DNA of 64,000 nt, taken from positions 1 to 64,000 of the forward strand of contig NZ_NOYI01000011.1 in NCBI RefSeq assembly GCF_002258785.1. The letters are read 5' to 3'. The first letter of the stretch is position 1. Each line of letters begins with the position of its first letter. Positions 51,092 through 58,834 of the stretch are shown here, piece by piece. The notes under the pieces were generated by a model. That model was not told the origin of the DNA and searched no databases. It saw only the letters and a list, made by a program, of their open reading frames with translations. The DNA is from Rhodococcus sp. 06-235-1A. Its GTDB lineage: Bacteria > Actinomycetota > Actinomycetes > Mycobacteriales > Mycobacteriaceae. Made by a program: the position numbers and the translations under genes.

Positions 51092-53677
51092 CTAGTTCGG
51101 GAAGAGATCGTTTAGATCGGCCTTCGTGAGCAGTTTTCCATGCGTCGGGCTCAGGAGTGCGCCGAGCCAGCGCCCGCCCGGTAGTCGATCCTCCACCTTG
51201 GTGCGGGCTTTCCCGCGAGACGACGCGCTGTCGTCTCCACAGAGCGCGTCATACTGCTGAATTCGTTCGGCAAGAAGGTCGTACAGATGCAGCGCGGCCG
51301 TGTGGTTGATCAGCGCGATGATGTCGTGTGACGCTTCCTGCGCATCCCTCTTCACCTCCGTAGCGGGAGTGAGCAGACAGCCGTAGACACGGGTGTTGGG
51401 TGCGCGTGTCTTCTCGACCTGTATCTGCCCGAGCAATTGATTGACGTCTCCGCGAATCAAGGGGGGTGGGTCACCGTCCGGCACTGTCTTGACCTCCCAG
51501 GCACGGCGTTCGGACCGTTTGGTGGTCGACCAGGTCCATCGACAGTCTGTGGCGCTTTGTTCCTTGTCCGGTGGTCGTTCACCGCTGGCACCAGCAAGAC
51601 GCGCCAGCACGAGCAGGCCCGCACATTGCTCGTCGTGGCTCCCTGCAAGCAAGACTCGTCCGGCCGATAGCTCCTTCGCCAGCCGGGAGCCGGCCTCCCG
51701 ACGCCACTCATCCCACAGGAGGAACAGTTGGTCCGTGTCATCGGCGGGATCCGCGTAGCCGTCGAGGTCCGAAATCGTGCGACGGAGTCGTTTGAACCAG
51801 GTGGTCCGCGGTCCATCACGGGTGGCATCCTCCAACGCGTTGCGAGCCGCTGTGATGTCTTTGGATGTCCCTCCGGTGAAGTGCGCGTGGGCTTCGACGT
51901 ACCGCCAGAACGCGGCGTGCTCGGTTTCGCCTGCGGCGGCGAGCATGTCCGATGCCTCCCGTGCGTGTTGTGCTGCCGCAGTGTGGTCGCTGATCCACAT
52001 GTCGGCGACAGCGGTTACCTCGAGATCCGCGCTCGACACGGTGCTGCTGCCGCCCGTCTTTTTCCCGGGTCGTCGCCGGCGAGGCGGCGTGTACGTGGCC
52101 ACGGGCGGTGATGCAGTTGGTGACCCTGCGGCCCAGAATGAATCGCAGGTGTCCCGCGTCCCGGCCCAGTCGGTATCGTGAATTTGCAGTGCCCCTTGGA
52201 CGGTGGCTTGAGTGCCTGTGGGGATTGATTGTCGGACAACCGGATCGGCCAGGACCCGAGCAAACAGCGGGTCCAAGCCCAGATACATCGACCGGTCCGA
52301 GGGTTCGCGGTTCGCGCGTCCGAGAGCCTGTGTCACGCGTTGGCCGACGCGGTGGCGCATGAAACTGGCGTCGCCGAGATAGGCGACTACGAATCGCTCG
52401 AATTCGCTGCTTGCTTGAGGTACGGATGTGATGATGACGAGCTTGCAGAGGTCACCAGCGAGATCGAGCCCGTCGTAGCGTCCTGCCGCGATGAGATGGC
52501 CAGCGGCAGCATGAGTCCAACTGTCGAACATGGAGTCGTCACTGGGCTTGAGTCTGAATACCGTGAGGCTTTTCGCCACTAATTTGGCCTGTAGGGCGTC
52601 GGCTTCGGCGTGGCTCGAGCACAGCCAGGCGGTTCTGCCGCCTGCTTTCGTCGACTGGTCGAGCGCCCACGCAAGTGTGTTGGGGCCGAGAGCTTCTTCT
52701 GGGCTGGGGTTTAGTATGAACAGACGCTCGCCTGTTGATGCTGCATTCAACGGGTCGGCGGTCGACAGGGCCACAATCTGACGGCCACCCACTCGTCGCT
52801 GCAGGTCGTCCATGGTGCCGAGGGTTGCTGACAAGTAGATTCGCTGCTTGGCGCTTGCGTACCATTTGTCGAGGGTTGTCGGCGGATGATAGGGGCGGAT
52901 CTCGATACCGGACGGGCCAATCAGTACCCCGCAATACCCGAGGTGGTCCCGGATGATGGGCCACACATATTTGGCTTCTTTATCCGTGACGTAGGGCGAT
53001 GCTTCGATGGCGTTGCGTATGCGTTCTTCAAGGGTTTTCCAGTCCTTGAAGGACAGTAGTTCCGGTGGCGTACCAGGTCGAGCTGTCCCGTCCTGCATTG
53101 CGTGAAGACCGGGGTACGACGCCGTGTGTGCGATCACGAAGCCGCAAATCGTTCGATAGAGCGTCCTGGCTTCACCGGCCTTGTCTGGTATCCGGAACGT
53201 GCGCATAGAGCTCAGCGGTTGCTCGGCGAGGTGGGCGTCGTCGAAGATGACGAGGTCGGCGGGTTTTGGAACAGGGCTGGAGTTGAAGTAGACCCAGTAG
53301 TTCATCACTCCGACGACCTGGCCTTGGTGGTAGTCGTCGAGCGTGGTCGCGCCGTAGGATTTGCTCGAGAAAAGAGCCACCTCTAACCCGAGCTCCTCCG
53401 CCTCTGCTTTCACACGTTCCGCGAGTTGCCGTGTTCCGGCCAGATAGGCGACCGTCCGGCCTTGATCAAGCGCGTAGTCGGCAATGAGCAGCGCAAGTAG
53501 GGTCTTACCCTCGCCGGTGGCCATTTCGATTGCCAGATCCGGTGTGGCCAGGTGCTCTGCGGCGTATGCGCTGAGCACTTGGCTCTGGCCGGGGCGCAAC
53601 TCGGTGAAACGTGCAGATCTCAACGCAGTCAGGCGGTTTGCGAAGTCCGGCACGGTGCCATCGATCGTCAACGTCAC
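51092..53677 (-). CDS. DEAD/DEAH-like helicase-nuclease fusion
   Basis: An 861-residue superfamily 2 helicase. Motif I MATGEGKT (52-59), motif II FDDAH (145-149), motif III SAT (283-285) and motif VI QALGRANR (450-457) are all present. The layout, including an insert between II and III, resembles XPD/DinG-type or Hel-like helicases. Residues about 700-780 look like a PD-(D/E)XK nuclease core (Asp 711, then WEVKT with Glu 728 and Lys 730). It lies next to the XRE-ImmA-PIN operon. A defence function is plausible but not proven. Confidence 0.7.
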   Translation of the reverse strand: MTLTIDGTVPDFANRLTALRSARFTELRPGQSQVLSAYAAEHLATPDLAIEMATGEGKTLLALLIADYALDQGRTVAYLAGTRQLAERVKAEAEELGLEVALFSSKSYGATTLDDYHQGQVVGVMNYWVYFNSSPVPKPADLVIFDDAHLAEQPLSSMRTFRIPDKAGEARTLYRTICGFVIAHTASYPGLHAMQDGTARPGTPPELLSFKDWKTLEERIRNAIEASPYVTDKEAKYVWPIIRDHLGYCGVLIGPSGIEIRPYHPPTTLDKWYASAKQRIYLSATLGTMDDLQRRVGGRQIVALSTADPLNAASTGERLFILNPSPEEALGPNTLAWALDQSTKAGGRTAWLCSSHAEADALQAKLVAKSLTVFRLKPSDDSMFDSWTHAAAGHLIAAGRYDGLDLAGDLCKLVIITSVPQASSEFERFVVAYLGDASFMRHRVGQRVTQALGRANREPSDRSMYLGLDPLFARVLADPVVRQSIPTGTQATVQGALQIHDTDWAGTRDTCDSFWAAGSPTASPPVATYTPPRRRRPGKKTGGSSTVSSADLEVTAVADMWISDHTAAAQHAREASDMLAAAGETEHAAFWRYVEAHAHFTGGTSKDITAARNALEDATRDGPRTTWFKRLRRTISDLDGYADPADDTDQLFLLWDEWRREAGSRLAKELSAGRVLLAGSHDEQCAGLLVLARLAGASGERPPDKEQSATDCRWTWSTTKRSERRAWEVKTVPDGDPPPLIRGDVNQLLGQIQVEKTRAPNTRVYGCLLTPATEVKRDAQEASHDIIALINHTAALHLYDLLAERIQQYDALCGDDSASSRGKARTKVEDRLPGGRWLGALLSPTHGKLLTKADLNDLFPN

Positions 53678-53774
53678 ATACCCTTCGTCGAGGCCAGCGG
53701 CTTTCGACTGTACCTGCGAACTCCTATGTTGTTTCAGGGTTTCTGAGTCGCTGGGTTGGAGCGGTAGCTGCCGA

Positions 53775-53826
53775 CGCTACGGGCGCTATCGCAGGTCGAT
53801 CGCTACGGGCGCTATCGCAGGTCGAT
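53775..53826. repeat. Perfect 26-bp tandem duplication
   Basis: The unit CGCTACGGGCGCTATCGCAG plus GTCGAT occurs at 53775-53800 and again at 53801-53826. It lies in the 440-bp stretch (53678-54119) between the helicase and PIN genes, in which I see no supported gene. It could be a recent duplication or an operator. Confidence 0.75.
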
Positions 53827-54119
53827 GCTGGTTCTGCCAAGTGTGCTGCGGGTCATTCCGACGACGATGCGGTGGTGCTTGATGGCGGTCAGCTTGCTAT
53901 CACCGTGACTGAGGTCTGGCAGCGGACAAGCCTTGACCAGTGCGAGCAACCGGACGCCCGATCATTGTTCGGTTTCGATTGCAAAGCGGAATGCGTTGGT
54001 GTGAGCGTGCGATGGGGCCGACCCGTGGCAGTGTTGCGGAGCACAGATCTCGCCGAATCGGAAGGGCATCGTAAGCCATTTCGGTACCAGGAATCCGCTG
54101 CCAATTTGGAGCGAGTCGC

Positions 54120-54734
54120 CTACAGCCAGCAGTGCAGGTTCATGAGGTTGGTGGTATCCAGCGGTGGGGATCCGTCATCCAGACCTCGGAGTCGGCTGTA
54201 AAGGTCTCGCATGGCGTTCTTGTCAGGAATGTGTTCGCCACCTGCTGCGCGTTCGAGCACAGTCACGGTATTGATGAGGCGAATGCTGCCGACTTCGGCA
54301 CCGAGTGTGTTGAGCCGTTGCAGCCGGCGGGCCTCGGTTGCTGCGGCCTTGCACCCTCCGCCATCGTCGATGAGGACGATGACATGTTCCCCGGCTTCGG
54401 CGGCCACAGTGGCGTGAGCAATGACCATGGTCTCACCGAGGTCTTTTCCGGAACGCGTCCGCTGGTTTATAGGGACACCGCTGATGCGGTGAACAGCTGC
54501 CGACAGTTCATCGGTTACATCGTCTGACAGTATCTCCATGAGTCGCTCCGGCAACTTCGCCCAGACGCGGCCTGCAACTTCAAACCGCTTGTCATGACCG
54601 GATTTGCGAAGAATCTCTGCTTTTACCGCTTCTGGCACACTCAGCGCGCCCAAGGTGCTGAAAAGCAGGCGTTGCTTGTTGACAGAGAGAAAGTTCAGTC
54701 CGGGTCCTGCATCCATGATTGGACGTTGGTTCAT
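54120..54734 (-). CDS. PIN-like protein (third gene of XRE-ImmA-PIN operon)
   Basis: A 204-residue protein with a PIN-like pattern: an acidic residue near the start (PIMDAGPGLNFLSVNK, Asp 8), a central conserved acid (SGKDLGETMVIAHATVAAEAG) and a late Asp pair (HVIVLIDDGGG). PIN domains are metal-dependent ribonucleases. ATG 54734 overlaps the ImmA stop by four bases. Its position with XRE and ImmA genes suggests that it is the effector or toxin. Confidence 0.6.
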   Translation of the reverse strand: MNQRPIMDAGPGLNFLSVNKQRLLFSTLGALSVPEAVKAEILRKSGHDKRFEVAGRVWAKLPERLMEILSDDVTDELSAAVHRISGVPINQRTRSGKDLGETMVIAHATVAAEAGEHVIVLIDDGGGCKAAATEARRLQRLNTLGAEVGSIRLINTVTVLERAAGGEHIPDKNAMRDLYSRLRGLDDGSPPLDTTNLMNLHCWL

Positions 54735-55579
54735 TCGTATGAACCCTCAGGTGTCTCGTCGTCTAGTAGGTCGCTGAGGTCCACGGTGACAGGGGGCAGA
54801 TCCGTCGCAGCGGTCCACTGCGGTTGGTGTTCCCTCGGGATGATTCCGGCTTGGGTGAGTTCCTCGACCACTATGTCGACAGTGAGTCCTCTCAGAGTGG
54901 CGACGGTTTGTGCAGTCACGACGCCTTCGCTGTAGCCGGATACTGCGCGTGCGAGTAATCGTTGTGGGGATCGTGTGCGGTCAGAGTCGTTCTGAAGGGA
55001 CTGATACTGATCGCTCCAGCCGAAGCGGGTTGCGAGCCGGGGCGTGCCAAGGGCCATCCACTGAGCTTTGGTCGCGGTGTCGATGTATCCACAGTCATGG
55101 AGCGCAATGCAGGAGATGGCAGGGGAAGCAAGGAACCATTGCACCACAGCGGATAGCTCAGCTGCCGTGATGCTCTCACGGTGCCCGAGGAAGGCGGTCA
55201 GACCGTCGAGGGGTACAAGGAGGTGTCGAGCAAACGCGTCCGCTCTTATCTCCAGGGGGGATCGAACACTGCCCAGATCTTCGTCATCGGTCCAATCACC
55301 GAAAATGACGTGGGCGAGTTCGTGAGCGAGCGTGCTGCGCTGCCGCATGGGGTTGCGGGTGCGCGCAACCCCGATGAACGCGACATCGCGCACGGGGTCA
55401 CGCATTGTAAGACCGTGTTCGTCGGGGCCGACGTCAAGAACAGCAACGTCATGCCCGGTAATCTGTTCGATCAGCGCTGCGAGGTCACCGAGGGGGAGCA
55501 CTCCCAGGCCATGCTCACGACGGAACGCGCTCGCTGCTTCCTTGCCCTGCTGTTCCGGAGTCGTGTTACGTATCGTCAC
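54731..55579 (-). CDS. ImmA/IrrE family metallopeptidase
   Basis: A 282-residue protein with the zinc motif HELAHVIFGD (residues 86-95), preceded by LGVLPLGDLAALIEQITGHDV and followed by ADAFARHLLVP. ImmA/IrrE proteases usually cleave a partner repressor. The GTG at 55579 overlaps the XRE gene stop (GTGA). Together with the XRE regulator this resembles stress- or phage-triggered derepression modules. Confidence 0.82.
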   Translation of the reverse strand: MTIRNTTPEQQGKEAASAFRREHGLGVLPLGDLAALIEQITGHDVAVLDVGPDEHGLTMRDPVRDVAFIGVARTRNPMRQRSTLAHELAHVIFGDWTDDEDLGSVRSPLEIRADAFARHLLVPLDGLTAFLGHRESITAAELSAVVQWFLASPAISCIALHDCGYIDTATKAQWMALGTPRLATRFGWSDQYQSLQNDSDRTRSPQRLLARAVSGYSEGVVTAQTVATLRGLTVDIVVEELTQAGIIPREHQPQWTAATDLPPVTVDLSDLLDDETPEGSYE

Positions 55580-55911
55580 CGGGGAGCGGCGATGGCTTGG
55601 TCGTCCAAATAGGCGTCCAACTCGACGAAGTGCAGCAGTCGCTGGCGCATCTTATCCATGGCTGAGCCGTTCGTTGCTCGCGCGGCACACAACACTCGGC
55701 TTGCGGCCGCTGTTCCGGTCAGCTGGGCCACGGTGCACCCGGTGGCGTCCGCGATCTGAATGATCTCGGTCATCTTCGCTGCGCGTTTGCCGGACAGGAT
55801 GCGACTGAGCGTCGACTGCGAGATGCCGGTTCGATCTTCGAGTGCTCTCTGGGACAGCTGAGCTGCCTCGCGAGCACTCTCGATCGCCGCACCCATATGC
55901 GTCGTTGGCAT
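55576..55911 (-). CDS. XRE family helix-turn-helix regulator
   Basis: A 111-residue XRE-type regulator. The helix-turn-helix is AAQLSQRALEDRTGISQSTLSRILSGKRAAKMTEIIQIADATGC at about residues 15-60. ATG 55911 is decided by an excellent GGGAGGTGATTCGT ribosome-binding site; a longer ORF begins 55935. It probably represses the operon and is the substrate of the ImmA-like protease. Confidence 0.78.
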   Translation of the reverse strand: MPTTHMGAAIESAREAAQLSQRALEDRTGISQSTLSRILSGKRAAKMTEIIQIADATGCTVAQLTGTAAASRVLCAARATNGSAMDKMRQRLLHFVELDAYLDDQAIAAPR

Positions 55912-56311
55912 ACGAATCACCTCCCTTTGAATCACTTCTACTAACTTGATTCAGTGTAGCTGGTGTCGCCCGCGGGGGCCACCTCATGCGCGCTCTCGGA
56001 ATCGACGGGTAGAGCTTTGGTGCGTGTAGCTGTGATGACCCTGTCATCAGCAGACGCGCCACCGCCTCGTGTGATTCGGAGATGTCAGCAGCTCCAGAAC
56101 CGGGTCTCGTCGAGCAGCTTGCTCTCCGAACTGCTGTGTTGGTTTGCGCTGGTGCTGCCATGCGATCTTGCGTTGAGCCCAAAGTCGGTACCACTGCTGA
56201 GATTGGTGCCGGGTCTGAGCAGATACCGCAGGCTTTTCGCGTGGGACATGCTCTACCTGCGGTTAGAGCCGTATCGACACACGCTCAGCATACGGTAGTC
56301 GGTTCGGTATC

Positions 56312-56321
56312 ACCGTACGGT
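56312..56321. promoter_or_regulatory. ACCGTACGGT palindrome
   Basis: A perfect 10-bp palindrome with related TACGGT/ACCGTA half-sites on both sides (56291-56324). It lies in the 900-bp non-coding stretch 55912-56820. It could be an operator for the regulators nearby. Confidence 0.4.
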
Positions 56322-56342
56322 ATTACAAATACGTATCTGTTA

Positions 56343-56371
56343 TTGACAGCGAGGGCGGGTGTCGATAGTTT
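56343..56371 (+). promoter_or_regulatory. Candidate promoter
   Basis: TTGACA (56343-56348), a 17-bp spacer and TAGTTT (56366-56371). Transcription would run toward the RiPP operon, 450 bp ahead of its first gene. Confidence 0.45.
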
Positions 56372-56620
56372 GTGTTTGGCAGCAGAATATGCGCCCATCC
56401 GACCGGGATGTTGGCGTGTTCTGTAATTCAGTTACGCACGAGGGGGCTCGGCTTTCAGGCGCACACTCAATTCTCAGTCGACCGCCGCTCACGTGGACCG
56501 TTCAACTTCAATCGGAATTGCGCACTGGGACAACTGCATTCAGCATGTCAGACGCGAACTAATGCCACGTTGCTCTTAGGCTCGACCTCGTTCGATGTGG
56601 ACTGATCGGGGTTCGGTTTC

Positions 56621-56690
56621 TTGAGTCGGACTCAAATTCTCTGAGAAGTACTGCAGAGCAATGCTATTCGGTGTACACGGCAGGTATAAA
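56621..56690 (+). promoter_or_regulatory. Candidate promoter/operator of the RiPP operon
   Basis: A perfect inverted repeat TTGAGT-CGG-ACTCAA lies at 56621-56635, 50 bp before a TATAAA -10-like box at 56685-56690. The -35 hexamer is weak. Transcripts would begin near 56697 and leave a 120-nt leader to the precursor gene. The rest of 55912-56820 is non-coding. Confidence 0.4.
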
Positions 56691-56820
56691 GAAGAGCAGT
56701 AACAACTTTCGTTGATGACGCAAGCTGGGAAGCTCGGAGGGGACAAGATCGGCACGTCTTGCCGATCTGTGCGCAATTCATTCGATTGCTGAAATTCCGA
56801 CAAGAGTGGAGAAGTTTACG

Positions 56821-57045
56821 ATGGGCAGTGAAGTGCAGAAGAAGGTCACAGCCGTTGACCATGACGAAGACGGCCAAGCTGTTGGGTCACTGGCGGACCA
56901 CGAAGGCGTAGACGCGAAAGTCGTTGTCGATGACACGCTCGAGGACCTAGACGATCTGGACGATGTCGACTTCGATCTAGACGAAGTCGAGAACAAGATT
57001 GCACCACTCGCGCTCGCTGAGGCCGAATCGGTGGTGCATCCGTGA
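56821..57045 (+). CDS. RiPP precursor-like peptide
   Basis: A 74-residue, very acidic peptide ending ESVVHP. A run of Asp/Leu (TLEDLDDLDDVDFDLDEVE) contains FDLD at residues 51-54, like the leader motif recognised by LanB-type enzymes. The last 20 residues (EVENKIAPLALAEAESVVHP) carry no Cys, no Thr and one Ser, so lanthionine rings cannot form. ATG 56821 follows GGAGAAG; a GTG at 56806 is the alternative. It overlaps the next gene (GTGA). It could be a scaffold peptide or a leader only. Confidence 0.6.
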   Translation: MGSEVQKKVTAVDHDEDGQAVGSLADHEGVDAKVVVDDTLEDLDDLDDVDFDLDEVENKIAPLALAEAESVVHP

Positions 57046-58832
57046 CAGTCGGATCTGTGACCGCCGATCGCGCGGTCATCTCCGATGTCGCGACCGGACC
57101 CGCCGCGTCCTATGCAGGACTTAGGCAAGCGATCTCCGATATGCGTTCGAGTGGTGCATCGTTCGGCTCTCTGCCGACGGATTATGCCGCCGAATGGGCG
57201 ACCCTCTTCCCTGGCGAGGTCACACCCGCGCGTCCCCTGCAAGACATTGCGTTGGCCGCCTCCGAACGTCGTCTGCACCGAGAAAGCGAGCAGGTGTACA
57301 GGACAGTCGCGGTCGCGGCCGCAGCACTGTGCGCCGGGATGATCGAGCTCGATCGCCCGCTGGTGCTCCGGGGGCTCGGCCAGACCGACCTCAGCTCCTT
57401 GCGGGGATTCATGAGGGCATTCGAGTTCGCCCGGATGGAGTCCTCGGCGCGGATCGTCGTCGACGACATCGGCTCGGTACGTGTGCCAGAGGGGATCGAG
57501 GCGGATTTTCGAGCGGAACGTCGCCGTTGCCTCGCACGAATGAACGCATCGGTGGCCGAATCGGAGTGGGTGATCGACTCAAGCCCTACGTTGCCCACGA
57601 CAGGCGTCGGGCAAGAGGCCAGCCTTTTCGAGGCGGCGATCAGCAATCAGAGCAACTTAACCGATCGGCTTGCCGCATCGCTGACCTACTGCCAGGCTGG
57701 CTTCTTCAGTGCCAACTGGGAGGGCATGTCGATCGTGGCGCTTGAGTCGCTACGTTATCTGCCACGTCTCGGCGAAACACGGGTCGCTGAAATCCTCGAC
57801 CAGGCGATCCGCGCCGGCGACGATCGTGAAGCCGCCATCGAGTTCGAACCCGGAATCTTGCGCACCGCTTCCGATCTGGCAGCATACTTCGCCAAAGTCC
57901 TTGGCATACAAGCAACCTTCCGCGGAGATCAGACCTCAGCCCTGCAGTGGTTCCGTCGAATGCGTGAGTCGGGCGAAGGGCTTTCGCCTGAGGTCCGAGC
58001 TCAATCACATCTCTACAGCGCACTGACCTTGACGAAACGCAAACGCCAACTGTCTGCAGCCGTCAGCGAGCTGGAAGCTGGGTTCGCCGCACTTGCCCCG
58101 ACTCCCGGTGAGCCCGCAAGTATGCGGCGCGAGCGAGGGTGGCTACACAATCTCCGCGGCCTCACTTACTTCGCGGAGAAGCGGCACAAGTCCGCATTCG
58201 AGCAGGAGAAGCAGGCGCTAGGGTGCCTTGCTGATCTCGATGATGCGAGTTCGGCACACCTACGGATCAACATTTACTCGAACATCAGTGTCCTGCAGGA
58301 GCGTTCGGGCAAACCTGAAATGGCGCTCCGTACTTGGGAGCGGTTCGCTGGCGTACCGGGTGCCGACACCATCAGTTTCCGCAAGCACCACTCATACCGC
58401 TCAGCAGGGTTGAAGCTGTTAGTGGGCGAGAGTGACTCCGCGTTGGTCGAACTCGGCACGGTGCTCGACGCCGCGAGAGCGGGCACCGACGATTTCCACG
58501 AGTGCGAGGTAAATCTCGAACTCGGTGGCCTTCACCTGCGGCTCAGCAACACTGATGCTGCCGAAAGTCATTTCGTGCATGCAGAAGTCGCTGCACGGAG
58601 GATCGGCGACCCGTATCGCACGGCACAGGCCATAGCAGGTAGACACGCTGCCGGTGACTCAAGGGTATCCACCACAACTGCCATCGACATCGCAAGAAGG
58701 AGTCTTACACATCCGCACGCTGCGGCCGAGTTGGCTGCTGAGCTTGCGAACGGATGCGTTGCGATCGACTCGCTTCCGCAACCACGAACGAAACTGAACC
58801 GGCCATTCGACCTTGTCAATTTCCAGGACTGA
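57042..58832 (+). CDS. TPR-like repeat protein of the RiPP operon
   Basis: A 596-residue helical-repeat protein. Tandem 34-40-residue helical pairs are visible from about residue 280 (LGIQATFRGDQTSALQWFRRM; AQSHLYSALTLTKRKRQLSAAVSELEAGFAAL; LRINIYSNISVLQERSGKPEMALRTWERF). No enzymatic motif is found. GTG start overlaps the precursor stop by four bases. It may scaffold or tether the modification enzymes. The N-terminal 250 residues are an unrecognised helical domain. Confidence 0.6.
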   Translation: MTVGSVTADRAVISDVATGPAASYAGLRQAISDMRSSGASFGSLPTDYAAEWATLFPGEVTPARPLQDIALAASERRLHRESEQVYRTVAVAAAALCAGMIELDRPLVLRGLGQTDLSSLRGFMRAFEFARMESSARIVVDDIGSVRVPEGIEADFRAERRRCLARMNASVAESEWVIDSSPTLPTTGVGQEASLFEAAISNQSNLTDRLAASLTYCQAGFFSANWEGMSIVALESLRYLPRLGETRVAEILDQAIRAGDDREAAIEFEPGILRTASDLAAYFAKVLGIQATFRGDQTSALQWFRRMRESGEGLSPEVRAQSHLYSALTLTKRKRQLSAAVSELEAGFAALAPTPGEPASMRRERGWLHNLRGLTYFAEKRHKSAFEQEKQALGCLADLDDASSAHLRINIYSNISVLQERSGKPEMALRTWERFAGVPGADTISFRKHHSYRSAGLKLLVGESDSALVELGTVLDAARAGTDDFHECEVNLELGGLHLRLSNTDAAESHFVHAEVAARRIGDPYRTAQAIAGRHAAGDSRVSTTTAIDIARRSLTHPHAAAELAAELANGCVAIDSLPQPRTKLNRPFDLVNFQD

Positions 58833-58834
58833 GG

